Below, piece after piece: positions 18,401 to 24,835 of a DNA stretch of 44,608 nucleotides. The DNA lies in IMG/VR virus record IMGVR_UViG_3300030522_000001, positions 1-44,608 of that record; one strand, 5' to 3'. The stretch's first letter is position 1; every line of letters starts with the position of its first letter. Position numbers and translations under genes: made by a program. The notes beneath the pieces were generated by a model. That model had not been told where the DNA came from and did not search any database. It saw nothing but the letters and a program-made list of their open reading frames with translations. The stretch is from a virus.

Positions 18401-18572
18401 TCGTTAGCGAGCGCAACACTCGATAGCCCGCAAGGCCAGAGCCGCCCGTGTCAGTCGACGGCAGCCATGTAATGCGGATAGCCGATTGCGACAGCGCCGC
18501 CGCGAGCACTGAGCCCGGAGCGGAGGGCGGCGTCGTATCTGGATCGAATACGACGCGCGAGAGCGTGCCCAT
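15471..18572 (-). CDS. Large fibre-like protein with two FN3 domains, 1033 aa
   Basis: The largest product of the genome. Residues about 10-112 form a fibronectin type III domain (SAIRITWLPSTDTGGSGLAG; TTYFYRVVAFDGNANVSSPS). Residues about 637-735 form a second, closely related FN3 copy (TTLRITWDASTDPGGSGLAG). The roughly 520 residues between them are Gly/Asn/His-rich and resemble a right-handed beta-helix. The last 290 residues read as a lectin- or LamG-like domain. It probably mediates adsorption or sugar recognition. It lacks a head-binding domain like that of the tailspike at 41305-43128, so it may be a separate fibre. Confidence 0.72.
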   Translation of the reverse strand: MGTLSRVVFDPDTTPPSAPGSVLAAALSQSAIRITWLPSTDTGGSGLAGYRVLRSLTSGGTYAQIGSDLSVASLSYDDSGLAAGTTYFYRVVAFDGNANVSSPSTTASATTQAANPGTGLIFPLHAPPYASTSPGVGGYGMNTEGGSGRHLGAASATTVFLITSPADSNTGSAITGHGANVHSGTWEYYWRHSASPKVGIQACSGALSTGRTIPLQTGTPPRPGYVTYYGQFAPAPGFVIRNTNVSMNGASNVVMWHAYIDMGDVASASLPAGARDCLSSGYGGGVASKIVVHNASLKRSVDEIAGFYDAHMEVTFVDCAFYEPLHDSVIDHPEDPPTEDHGFGPYLGGGATAPDQSAGITYFRCLTAHVTGRGPMVSARTFTFANCLNYNNGRPTGINADGNSVQILSAGASEANHHNFIANGFLRGPNNRDNLVAISVTGTYPAGSSGYAFGNCQRGWAQPANQAAYFTSRPASYGVSATIHADAYPSSWGSGLSGVLLWAANPQSPTTAEWHAYIDLFDRTVGATPAYRDSRLQLVMTQMRNAVDGVVQTNQFVNTTAESGGTSSVPVVVVDPLNPGVHWHAPLPTGSDRDTPYTTGTFSNGLSRVGYTRLEAWAYEQHLYVTAADLISPTVPQNVQAAPLSQTTLRITWDASTDPGGSGLAGYRVFRSTTSTGTYTQIGSDLSVGTTSYDDTTLSAGTTRFYRVLAFDARGNASAQSATASATTTSLPSGNWQDATVGFSAIPAQLSGTDGRKVRMDISGSDWGALVDDINGASVTRVVGGAFDGTDAIRIVPPSSQLNNGNKTTYSCVMRDLDISNSGAKNVAQTNLGVVIQWGSRYIDLAATAKITGVLAAQTQGGAPNASLGRAGWFEATWNGSRIFSVTATTIASYHQPVSGIFPDSGLDVNKLCFLGTTINHAADPPRVGQEWLYIEQEVDYRRNRGNPDGRNRLDVWSRTGYIGYLEIPLTHRDIQAPWDFSYQFGSRIEYIGGLWNNPSTANANNFLMVSHPIVSVNRAKDARIGPPPGFLT

Positions 18573-18770
18573 TCACACGCGCTTGGCGCGGAACCGGGCG
18601 GTACGCCGCCAAGTGGTAGATTGCTTCGCATGCAAGCCGGCAACAATGCTCGCGATGACTCGATCACGACCGACAGTATCAAGCACTGATAGTCGCGCGG
18701 ATACTTCCGGTGACAGCCAGACGCCATCCCATTGGTTCTTCTGCCAGCTGTAGCGTGCTCTCGGCTTCAT
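18573..18770 (-). CDS. Small basic late protein, 65 aa
   Basis: Basic and helical (YSWQKNQWDGVWLSPEVSAR; ending RRTARFRAKRV), without membrane segments or cysteines. It overlaps the TSP1/FN3 gene by 4 bases and ends directly where the 1033-aa fibre gene begins, so it is translated between two fibre-type proteins. It could be a chaperone or a short virion protein; no family is recognised. Confidence 0.5.
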   Translation of the reverse strand: MKPRARYSWQKNQWDGVWLSPEVSARLSVLDTVGRDRVIASIVAGLHAKQSTTWRRTARFRAKRV

Positions 18771-19504
18771 TGCACGACCTTGCTGACGACGTTGGAATTG
18801 ACGCTCTCCGTCCCGCCGCTGGTGTACGCACGCACTGCGAAGTAATAGGTGCCCGGCGTCAGATTGCTGATCACGTAGTTGGACAAGCCCACGTTCGCGA
18901 CCTGGATCGTCTGCGTTAGCGCCTGCTCAGTCGTACCGTAGGAGATGCGATATCCGGCTAGATTGCCGAGCGATGTGCCGTCGGTGTTACGGGTCGGCGG
19001 CGTCCACGACAGCGTGGCCGAGAGTCCGCACGGGCGCGTCTCAGTCGTCGATTCGGTCAGCGCCGGGCAAGCCGTGCCGCCATTCGCGGGCTGCGCGGTG
19101 ATCGTTCGTGAGCGTGTCAGCGTTCGGGATTGCTGGCCACTGGTGCATGTCGTCCAGGCCGGATCTGACCAGGCGCTCCACGCACTGACGGCGCAGTTGA
19201 CCGGTACCGGCGCTGGGTTCGCCACGAAGTAGGCCGTGATCGCATTGTCTTTCCGGCAAACGTATCGAGCCGTGCCGCTCGTCCTGGTGCGAGCGTCGAC
19301 CGCGATCAGGCCGGTATCGGGATTGTCACGAGCGTCCACGCACGCCTGCTCGGTCGCAAACGTGCGCACCGTGGATCCGGATCGCAGGAGCGAGTAAGTG
19401 ACGACGGCATTTGCCCGTGGCGTGCGCTCAGCCGCATACACCGCCCCCACGACGATCAGGCACAGGCCGACCGCCTTGATGGCAGCTGTGAGGTTGAGAG
19501 GCAT
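18767..19504 (-). CDS. Secreted TSP1-like/FN3 protein, first late gene, 245 aa
   Basis: The start is taken at ATG 19504, 5 bases after a GGAG, because an upstream in-frame ATG would place the reading frame across a terminator hairpin. Residues 1-24 (MPLNLTAAIKAVGLCLIVVG, then AVYA) form a signal peptide with an AYA-A type cleavage site. Residues about 120-175 form a thrombospondin type 1-like module: WSAWSDPAWTTC, then SRTLTRSRTI and paired cysteines (CPAL, ETRPC). Residues about 180-245 form an FN3 domain (LAGYRISYGTTEQAL; TPGTYYFAVRAYTSGG). It is probably exported, possibly to the periplasm or cell surface. Confidence 0.72.
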   Translation of the reverse strand: MPLNLTAAIKAVGLCLIVVGAVYAAERTPRANAVVTYSLLRSGSTVRTFATEQACVDARDNPDTGLIAVDARTRTSGTARYVCRKDNAITAYFVANPAPVPVNCAVSAWSAWSDPAWTTCTSGQQSRTLTRSRTITAQPANGGTACPALTESTTETRPCGLSATLSWTPPTRNTDGTSLGNLAGYRISYGTTEQALTQTIQVANVGLSNYVISNLTPGTYYFAVRAYTSGGTESVNSNVVSKVVQ

Positions 19505-19519
19505 TCGGGCTCCAGAACG

Positions 19520-19546
19520 AAAAAGCCCCGCGCTAGGCAGGGCTTC
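19520..19546 (-). terminator. Rho-independent terminator after Q, tR'-like
   Basis: Read on the minus strand: AAGCCC, an 11-base loop with a 2-bp inner stem, GGGCTT, then TTTTTC. It stands between the Q-like gene and the first late gene, as tR' does in lambdoid phages, where Q lets polymerase read through into the late genes. Confidence 0.8.
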
Positions 19547-19615
19547 ATCATGGGATGGATACAACTACATCGATCGTCGGCTATATAGGATTCAACATCA
19601 AGTTAACTTTGAATC

Positions 19616-20029
19616 TCACGGGTAGAGTCGAGCGTACACGTACCACTGCGCGCTCTCCAACCGAGTCCGGAACGTACTCGTGCTCATCGCAAGCGACTGC
19701 GCCATCGCTTCGAACGACGGCTCGTTCCCGGCATCGTTCAGCGCGGGCTGGTACTTCGTTACGATCACCTCACCGAGCTCGATCGGCATCTGCTCGACGA
19801 TCCGTTGAATCGTTTCAACGTGAGCTGGCACGGGGTTCTCGATCCGAACGTTGGTGTCTTGCGGGATGCCGAGCTTTCCATACAGCGACGACTTCACGAA
19901 TGGAGACTGCTTGGGATAGCCGTTCGGTCCCGACCTGTCCTTACGCTGCCAGTTGCCCCAGATCGTTAGCAGGGCGTGAACCTCGGCCGGAACGCCATTG
20001 CGTCGTGTTGATGTCATGACTGCACTCAT
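19616..20029 (-). CDS. Q-like late antitermination regulator
   Basis: 137 aa. The N-terminal half has AEVHALLTIWGNWQR followed by GYPKQSPFVKSSLYG, a layout found in lambdoid Q-type antiterminators (IWGxW...GYPxxSxF). The C-terminal 35 residues are a sigma-region-4-like helix-turn-helix (SFEAMAQSLAMSTSTFRTRL). It is the last gene of the replication operon, overlaps RusA by 4 bases, and is followed by about 70 bases and then a terminator upstream of all late genes. Role: allows polymerase to pass that terminator. No zinc cysteines are present. Confidence 0.7.
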   Translation of the reverse strand: MSAVMTSTRRNGVPAEVHALLTIWGNWQRKDRSGPNGYPKQSPFVKSSLYGKLGIPQDTNVRIENPVPAHVETIQRIVEQMPIELGEVIVTKYQPALNDAGNEPSFEAMAQSLAMSTSTFRTRLESAQWYVYARLYP

Positions 20030-20403
20030 AGGGCAATTTCCCTCATTGTCACCAAAAGTGATCCATCCTTCTCCACCTGCCCGCGAGTGACATGCAGGTC
20101 ATCGATATCGCCGTCGTCCTCAATCAGTCCGCAATGCTTCAGGGCATCCAGCGAACTCTTGAGAAGATTGTCGAGATCGCGCCGACGACGATCTGGCGGA
20201 TTGGCCCAAATGACCACGGCGAGCTTTCCACGCAGTGCACGTTTCGGAACTCGCTGCTCGAGCACGTCTTTGGCACAGTTCGTTCGGTAGGCCCGGCCTT
20301 CCTCGGAAATGAGCACGCGTCCAGCACTCGGCCCTTTCGAGATGTGGCGCCAATAGTGGTTGACGCTCGGCGGGAATGGCAGCCTGAATTGCAGCATGGT
20401 CAT
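20026..20403 (-). CDS. rusA: RusA-family Holliday junction resolvase
   Basis: 125 aa, the family length. The N-terminus LQFRLPFPPSVNHYWRHIS carries the conserved PPSxNxYWR. The catalytic aspartates lie in RRRRDLDNLLKSSLDAL (Asp76, Asp78) and LIEDDGDIDDL (about Asp96-Asp99). It cuts four-way junctions made by recombination and replication before packaging. It overlaps both neighbours by ATGA junctions. Firm assignment. Confidence 0.93.
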   Translation of the reverse strand: MTMLQFRLPFPPSVNHYWRHISKGPSAGRVLISEEGRAYRTNCAKDVLEQRVPKRALRGKLAVVIWANPPDRRRRDLDNLLKSSLDALKHCGLIEDDGDIDDLHVTRGQVEKDGSLLVTMREIAL

Positions 20404-21089
20404 TGCCCATCCCTCGGAGGTTGGGATGCTCGCGCGTCCATCTGGTCAAGCATCCAAACGACCATGTCGGCGTGATCTGGCCAAGTTAGGTCGTTGCCAG
20501 GGTGCGCTTCCTGCCATCGTTTGATGGCTCGCATATCAGCCTTCCACCGAAGATCGAAGGTAGCTTCCAGTTCTTCAATGCGCTCGGCGGCCCACTCAGC
20601 AAGGAAGGCCGTGTCTGGTGCGTTGACACGCATACGCGCGGCAACCCGCTTGAGCACATCCAAGGACGGCTCCGGCATTTCTTCTTCAGTCAGAGCCGGG
20701 GGCGGCTCTGCAGCTGGCTGGATGTTCCCAAGCTCATGCAGGTAATCGAAAGCCGCCTCGGCTTCGTCTGCTGTCTCAAATGCCACAGTTGCGCGATTGT
20801 CGTCCTGAACGATGACCGCCTTGTTCCATAAAGCCCGCATTGCGGACGGCTCGGGTGCGGCTCGCTCTTCCAAAAGGGCGAGATACTTGTCTCGCATCTC
20901 GGCGGCGCGAGCCTTTACGGCACCAAGCTCCCGCTCCAGGCGCTCAAGCTCTTTGTCCGCATCCTCAACGATGCTTCGACATTCGTAGTACCAGCCGATG
21001 CCCCTTGGGATCGCGCCAGTCACATCGTTCCACTCGTCGAATTCCTTGACGGCGGAGAACTGCTTCTTCGACGGGACTGGGTCGGTCAT
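20400..21089 (-). CDS. Unknown coiled-coil protein of the replication operon, 229 aa
   Basis: The start is set at ATG 21089, which overlaps the DUF1643 stop. Residues about 35-75 form a charged coiled coil (DADKELERLERELGAVKARA). The middle has a Phe/Glu/Ala-rich domain (NRATVAFETADEAEAAFDYL), and the end is Trp-rich (IKRWQEAHPGNDLTWPDHAD). No catalytic motif is seen. Its place beside RusA and the Q gene fits accessory proteins of the ninR-type region, which vary between phages. Confidence 0.55.
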   Translation of the reverse strand: MTDPVPSKKQFSAVKEFDEWNDVTGAIPRGIGWYYECRSIVEDADKELERLERELGAVKARAAEMRDKYLALLEERAAPEPSAMRALWNKAVIVQDDNRATVAFETADEAEAAFDYLHELGNIQPAAEPPPALTEEEMPEPSLDVLKRVAARMRVNAPDTAFLAEWAAERIEELEATFDLRWKADMRAIKRWQEAHPGNDLTWPDHADMVVWMLDQMDARASQPPRDGQ

Positions 21090-21580
21090 GTGAACGCCCT
21101 CAACTCCGTCGAGCCTTTCACGTACAGCGGATGCCGCGGCGCTCGGCCTTTGGTGAGACCGAGATGCCACAAGCCGCCCGGGCATTGCAGAAACGATGGA
21201 ATGTGTGTTCCGCCGTGCACGCCCCATGCACACACAACAAGAGCTGATTCGTGACACATTGCCAGTACGTGACGGGAGTTGTCTGGGCCACGTGCCTGCT
21301 CAGCCCCCACATCGGCAAGGATGCTTGGGTCAGTCGAGCGAATCGCAAAGATGTTGCCGACCCACATTGCGCCGTATCCCCACGCCTTGCTGAAGGCCAT
21401 GCAGCGACGGATGGTTGGATCGTCGATCGATGCGTCGGCCGTGCTCGGGTTCAGCATCACCCACAACACTGGCATGCGCTCAGACTTCGCCCATTCCCGA
21501 TAGAGCCGGTAGCGATAGCGCCCGCACTCAGAAATCACAGCGCGGCGAACTAGCTCTTTTGTCGGCGCTTGCTCGCTCAT
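21086..21580 (-). CDS. DUF1643 family protein, 164 aa
   Basis: Contains the family core LWVMLNPSTADASIDDPTIR followed by CMAFSKAWGYG, VGNIFAIRSTDP and VVCAWGVHGG, in the usual order and length (about 150-170 aa). DUF1643 proteins are common in bacteria and phages and have no settled function. The Asn-Pro-Ser-Thr-Ala-Asp loop and the later Asp/Arg pairs look like a small active site. It overlaps both flanking genes by four bases. Confidence 0.85.
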   Translation of the reverse strand: MSEQAPTKELVRRAVISECGRYRYRLYREWAKSERMPVLWVMLNPSTADASIDDPTIRRCMAFSKAWGYGAMWVGNIFAIRSTDPSILADVGAEQARGPDNSRHVLAMCHESALVVCAWGVHGGTHIPSFLQCPGGLWHLGLTKGRAPRHPLYVKGSTELRAFT

Positions 21581-21756
21581 CGCGCACCACGCTTCGAAAT
21601 AACTCGGTCAACATGCGCTCTGAATTCTGTGATCTCAGTCATCGTTAGCCGCCGAGCTGTACCGCCGCAGATGCGCACGTACTTGCACCCTTCGTACTTG
21701 TTACGACGGTTTCTGTTGGATGTGAGACCAGCGTAGTGGTTGATACGGCTACTCAT
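21577..21756 (-). CDS. Small basic Cys-containing protein, 59 aa
   Basis: ATG 21756 is chosen because GGGAG stands 5 bases before it; a longer version would begin at 21792 and run into the HTH gene. It is basic (SSRINHYAGLTSNRNRRNKY; two Cys at EGCKYVRICGG) with a helical C-terminus (TEITEFRAHVDRVISKRG). It overlaps the DUF1643 start by 4 bases. It may bind nucleic acid; unknown family. Confidence 0.55.
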   Translation of the reverse strand: MSSRINHYAGLTSNRNRRNKYEGCKYVRICGGTARRLTMTEITEFRAHVDRVISKRGAR

Positions 21757-21784
21757 GTTCGCTCCCAAAGTTTGCGGTAGCCCT

Positions 21785-21967
21785 TCATGCACTCCTCCCC
21801 GAAGAGGAGCCCTGAAATACGGTCTTCCCTACCACAGCGGCAACGAACCCGTGACGCTTCAGCGCTTGATGGGCGCCGCTCAGGCTGACTCCCAGGCGCG
21901 TCGCGATTTGAACTGGGCTTAGACCTTTTGCGCATAGCTCACGGAGCCGAGTTGGATCAATCTTCAT
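21785..21967 (-). CDS. Small helix-turn-helix protein, 60 aa
   Basis: Residues 1-42 form a clear helix-turn-helix (RLRELCAKGLSPVQIATRLG followed by VSLSGAHQALKRHGF), the recognition helix being SGAHQALKRHG. The C-terminal 18 residues are Ser/Gly-rich. It begins 11 bases before the stop of the ATPase gene and ends 29 bases upstream of the next start. It may act as a small regulator or replication accessory. The frame is preferred over an overlapping Arg-rich frame at 21753-21935. Confidence 0.6.
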   Translation of the reverse strand: MKIDPTRLRELCAKGLSPVQIATRLGVSLSGAHQALKRHGFVAAVVGKTVFQGSSSGRSA

Positions 21968-22913
21968 GTGTGTAAGCCTCGCGAGGCAGATACTGCGTCG
22001 GCCGCTGGTCGAACTGATCAAGCTTGAATTGGCGGATGTTTCGGTTGAACCAGCCATCGATGTCGCCGATGAACCCGCTTCCGTAACGCTGCTTGCGAAT
22101 TGCGAGTCGCATGCCAGAGACCTGATCACCAAACTGCGCGCTGCTGCCACGCCGAATGAAACCCACATTGTGAGCAAGACGGGCGTAGTCCGCTCCGCCT
22201 GCCACGTCGTTGAGATCGGCCTCTTGGTCCACGCTCTGCGCCTTGCGCGGGTGCGCCACGAGGTGCAGGTGAATGTTTGATTCGATGGTCATCGCGTTCA
22301 TCAGGTTTGCGAACCGACGGTGCCCCTCCCAGTCCTGGCTGTTGATGTCGAGGCACATCAGCGAATCGACGAACGCCTGCGTCACCGCGTTCTTTGCGGC
22401 GAGGGCCTGAATGGTCCCGAATATTTCTTTGTGACAGGCTGATCCCGTAATGCCCCACACCTTGAGCCGCTCGCCGTAATAGTCGATGAACCACTGCAGT
22501 TGGTGCACAGTGGGCATCTCCCGACCAAAGCAAACGCCGGCCAGTTGCACGATGACATCCGCTGGATGCTCTTCCAGGGATGCCACGAACACGAGTTCTT
22601 CAGCGTTGAGCAAATGGCAGATCAGTTGGCGCAATGCTGTCGTCTTGCCGGCACCAGGGTAGCCCGACCAGATCGTGTAGCCCTTCCGGTAAAACTTCAG
22701 CTTGTGGCCCTGCGGATCGAACGGCGATGTTGCGAAGTTCTCACGAGCTTTCGTGAACTGTGCAAGCAGTTCGCGCGCATCGGCCTTCGCCAGATCGAAC
22801 AGCGTTTGCCGCGGTTCGTGAAAGTCGCCGATGTCCGTCACCAGCATGCTGCCGATTCGGCGCGCACGAGCGGCGTCCAGTTTTGCGATCGATGCGTCGG
22901 TGGCGTTATGCAT
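21957..22913 (-). CDS. DnaB-type replicative helicase / RecA-fold ATPase, 318 aa
   Basis: The ATG at 22913 overlaps the primase stop by 8 bases; an upstream in-frame TTG at 22961 is less likely. Walker A IWSGYPGAGKTTALRQL at about residues 82-98; LVFVASLEEHPADVIV follows as in DnaB C-terminal domains; FVDSLMCLDINSQDW carries a Walker B-like Asp; LHLVAHPRKAQ and GGADYARLAHN form the motif 4 region. It lacks the DnaB N-terminal domain. It probably unwinds DNA at the phage fork together with the primase-like protein encoded directly upstream. Confidence 0.85.
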   Translation of the reverse strand: MHNATDASIAKLDAARARRIGSMLVTDIGDFHEPRQTLFDLAKADARELLAQFTKARENFATSPFDPQGHKLKFYRKGYTIWSGYPGAGKTTALRQLICHLLNAEELVFVASLEEHPADVIVQLAGVCFGREMPTVHQLQWFIDYYGERLKVWGITGSACHKEIFGTIQALAAKNAVTQAFVDSLMCLDINSQDWEGHRRFANLMNAMTIESNIHLHLVAHPRKAQSVDQEADLNDVAGGADYARLAHNVGFIRRGSSAQFGDQVSGMRLAIRKQRYGSGFIGDIDGWFNRNIRQFKLDQFDQRPTQYLPREAYTHED

Positions 22914-23319
22914 GGGCGTGGATGTACTCGCAGGCGTCAGCAATCCGCTCAGCAGCGACAAACAGCCGCTGTCGGTCTACAGGCTTTCCCTCGGCCGCAT
23001 CCGCCGAAGAGATCGCAACGATGGCAGCCTCACGACGCAAGGCTCGAAGTGCATCGGTCGCGCTGAATGGCTGCCTCACTGCCGGTAGGTGTTGGGCGAG
23101 TGGAGCTGGAAACAAATCAGCTGTCTCCAGGCCGATTGCTGCCATCACGTCAGCAGCTCCGCAGCCCGAAAAGCAGTGGATCAGAATTCGCCCATCGTCG
23201 AGGCCCCGAACCGTGAGGCTCGGTGTGCGGTCCTTGTGCGCCGGGCAGCACGCGATCCAGGAATCACGCGATGTGCGCTTGGCCTTTTCCAGCCGAGCAA
23301 CGAGGTCGTTTACATCCAT
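22906..23319 (-). CDS. CHC2 zinc-finger primase-like protein, 137 aa
   Basis: The zinc-binding pattern of DnaG/gp4 primases is visible at residues 24-53: CCPAHKDRTPSLTVRG, then ILIHCFSGCGAADVM (Cys/His and Cys-x-x-Cys spacing as in CHC2). The protein ends at 137 aa without a TOPRIM catalytic domain, so it is a free-standing template-recognition module that may depend on the helicase next to it or on host DnaG. It overlaps the initiator by 10 bases and the ATPase by 8. Confidence 0.8.
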   Translation of the reverse strand: MDVNDLVARLEKAKRTSRDSWIACCPAHKDRTPSLTVRGLDDGRILIHCFSGCGAADVMAAIGLETADLFPAPLAQHLPAVRQPFSATDALRALRREAAIVAISSADAAEGKPVDRQRLFVAAERIADACEYIHAHA

Positions 23320-23948
23320 TTCGTTTGCGCCAACTTGGGATATTGGTTACTCGACCAGTGGCCCGAATTCGGCGCCCACTGACGCACGAGCGTTTGCCAG
23401 TGCTGTTCCCAATCCACGTACTCCCAGCCTTTCGCCTTCGAGGTGCTCCGGAAGTACTCCATCAACGCGATGGGATCGACTTGCGGTAGGTGCTTCTCAG
23501 CGTAGGACTGACGCTCGGGTGTGAGCTTGAAATCCTCGGGGATCGGGGTCTTTGGCGGTTTCCGCTTGCGTGCGGTATCTGCTCTACTCTTCTCTTCTCT
23601 ACTCTCCTCTGAGGAGCGTTTTGTATCAGATGCTAGCGTTGTGCTAGCAAGCGCTAGCGGGACAACATTTTCTTTAATGATTTCAATGAAGTCACAATCG
23701 AAGAGCGGTTGCAGGTCCGGAGTGGTCTTCAGGTAGGCCACACGCTGGATGTAGGCAGGGTCTAGCGGGATCTTGTTGTCCGTACCGGCTGCTAGCAACA
23801 TGCAAGCAACTGCTAGCGCCTTCTTGTCGTCGTCCAGCATCACCCAGGTTTGGCTGGTCAATAGCTCACGATGCAACTTGATCCAGGGTGGCGATCGGTC
23901 CTTGTAGTGCTGATGAACTTCCCAGTTCTTTATGCGGAAATAGTTCAT
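23310..23948 (-). CDS. Replication initiator-like protein (O/DnaT type), 212 aa
   Basis: The N-terminal domain (RIKNWEVHQHYKDRSPPWIK, then WVMLDDDKKALAVACMLLAA) is the winged-helix type seen in phage replication proteins. Residues about 100-145 are a Ser/Lys/Glu-rich linker, and the C-terminus (YFRSTSKAKGWEYVDWEQHW, then QTLVRQW) resembles DnaT-like partner-binding domains. It should bind the origin and load the helicase encoded downstream. The gene itself contains the iteron array described separately, as lambda O contains ori. Leu codons at the iterons are the rare CTA. Confidence 0.75.
   Translation of the reverse strand: MNYFRIKNWEVHQHYKDRSPPWIKLHRELLTSQTWVMLDDDKKALAVACMLLAAGTDNKIPLDPAYIQRVAYLKTTPDLQPLFDCDFIEIIKENVVPLALASTTLASDTKRSSEESREEKSRADTARKRKPPKTPIPEDFKLTPERQSYAEKHLPQVDPIALMEYFRSTSKAKGWEYVDWEQHWQTLVRQWAPNSGHWSSNQYPKLAQTKWM
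23583..23820. other. Putative replication origin: two iteron triplets inside the initiator gene
   Basis: Triplet A: TGCTAGCGTT at 23631, TGCTAGCAAG at 23642, CGCTAGCGGG at 23652. Triplet B: TGCTAGCAAC at 23790, TGCAAGCAAC at 23801, TGCTAGCGCC at 23811. Both triplets have the same 11-then-10-base spacing, about one helical turn. A degenerate copy GTCTAGCGGG lies at 23760. The stretch 23661-23700 between the triplets is AT-rich (a melting element candidate), and 23583-23612 is a pure pyrimidine-rich tract on the plus strand. The layout matches origins inside initiator genes. Confidence 0.72.
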
Positions 23949-24133
23949 CGAAGCCCCTGCTCACGTTCCATCTCCGCCACCCGGGCCGGCGAGCGCTGAG
24001 CAATGAGCCGCTTCATCTCATCCCACGCCGCCTCGTGCTCGGCCGGCGTGATCGCGGTGACGAGCAGCCCGTGCTGGAAGTCGATCTGACGTTCCAGCTC
24101 GGCGTCGAAGTCTTTTGCCTCGGGGTTGATCAC
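23945..24133 (-). CDS. Small acidic helical protein, 62 aa, GTG start
   Basis: Start GTG 24133 overlaps the TGA of the winged-helix gene (GTGA); a longer ATG version would begin inside it. The sequence is helical and charged (VINPEAKDFDAELERQIDFQ; EHEAAWDEMKRLIAQRSPAR). It overlaps the initiator start by 4 bases. It may be a small partner of the initiator; unknown family. Confidence 0.6.
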   Translation of the reverse strand: MINPEAKDFDAELERQIDFQHGLLVTAITPAEHEAAWDEMKRLIAQRSPARVAEMEREQGLR

Positions 24134-24354
24134 GCTGCTTTCCGCTTCCCTTCGACGAGCCAGTAGTGCTTGATGCGAGCGCCGTTGCGAGTCGTCACGA
24201 AGCCATCCGCGATCCGGTGGTGCTTGCGTAGCTCCGAAATTCGAGCCCACGGATTGTTGATGTAGAGCCTGTCGAAGATGTCACGCATCGTGAGGTATCG
24301 ACGGCGCTTGAACTCCGCCAGTAGCCGCTCGTTCTGAGTGTCGCGACAGCTCAT
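24130..24354 (-). CDS. Winged helix-turn-helix protein, HTH_39-like, 74 aa
   Basis: ATG 24354 is taken as start because the region upstream of it contains a terminator. Pattern: MSCRDTQNERLLAEFKRRRY, LTMRDIFDRLYINNPWARIS, ELRKHHRIADGF, then TTRNGARIKHYWLVE. This is the helix-turn-helix plus beta-wing found in the HTH_39 family of small phage proteins encoded next to replication genes. It probably binds DNA near the origin or helps the initiator. It overlaps the next gene by 4 bases. Confidence 0.75.
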   Translation of the reverse strand: MSCRDTQNERLLAEFKRRRYLTMRDIFDRLYINNPWARISELRKHHRIADGFVTTRNGARIKHYWLVEGKRKAA

Positions 24355-24367
24355 GACCTCACCTCGA

Positions 24368-24398
24368 AATAAAAAAGCCGCTGACCTGAGCCAGCGGC
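24368..24398 (-). terminator. Rho-independent terminator after the CII-like gene
   Basis: On the minus strand GCCGCTG and CAGCGGC pair perfectly around an 8-base loop, followed by TTTTTTAT. It lies between the CII-like gene and the replication genes, where an early antiterminator or leak-through would be required for replication. No N-like protein is recognised. Confidence 0.85.
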
Positions 24399-24436
24399 AC
24401 AAGCCACGCCAGGGGGAGTTAGGCGCGGGGTCGGAA

Positions 24437-24835
24437 TCATTTCGCGACCCTCAGCTTGGTCTGGGATCGCAGCTGCTCAGCGCGTTCCATGCGCTTCGTC
24501 AGTGCCTTCAGCAGTTCGTTGTTCTCGCGCTCGATGCGCTGGATCTCGTCTTCTGGCTCGATCCATGTGACGACATAGCCGAGCTGTTGCGCTTCGTAGG
24601 TGATGGTTGCGGTGGATCCGGCTTCGAAGGCCAAGCGCTTGATCTGCATCACCTCATCCGGGCAGAGCTTCTGTGCCTGCTCGGGGTTCACTGCGTTACG
24701 CAGCTTCGTTGCGGCCGTTGTTGGGCTCTCGGCTGGCCAAAGCTTGCCGGCTACGACCTTGAATCCGCCTGCCGCGGCGATGTCTGCGCCGAGTGCATCG
24801 AAGATCGTGTCGTGGAACAGAACCGATTGATTCAT
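24437..24835 (-). CDS. CII-like early regulator, 132 aa
   Basis: The N-terminal half is a helix-turn-helix region (FDALGADIAAAGGFKVVAGK, then LWPAESPTTAATKLRNAVNP), a layout shared with phage CII-type and related early regulators. After EVMQIKRLAFEAGSTATITY there is a C-terminal coiled coil (ENNELLKALTKRMERAEQLR) suited to oligomerisation. It is encoded directly downstream of cro as in lambda. It may activate establishment of lysogeny or act as a replication regulator; the assignment is by layout. Confidence 0.6.
   Translation of the reverse strand: MNQSVLFHDTIFDALGADIAAAGGFKVVAGKLWPAESPTTAATKLRNAVNPEQAQKLCPDEVMQIKRLAFEAGSTATITYEAQQLGYVVTWIEPEDEIQRIERENNELLKALTKRMERAEQLRSQTKLRVAK

Noticed and set aside
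21753-21935. A 60-codon Arg/Ser-rich frame
   Set aside because: Overlaps the helix-turn-helix gene at 21785-21967, which has a better start, composition and a clear fold.
23632-23817. CRISPR-like array
   Set aside because: The repeats are only about 10 bases at 10-11 base spacing with no spacers; iterons fit better.
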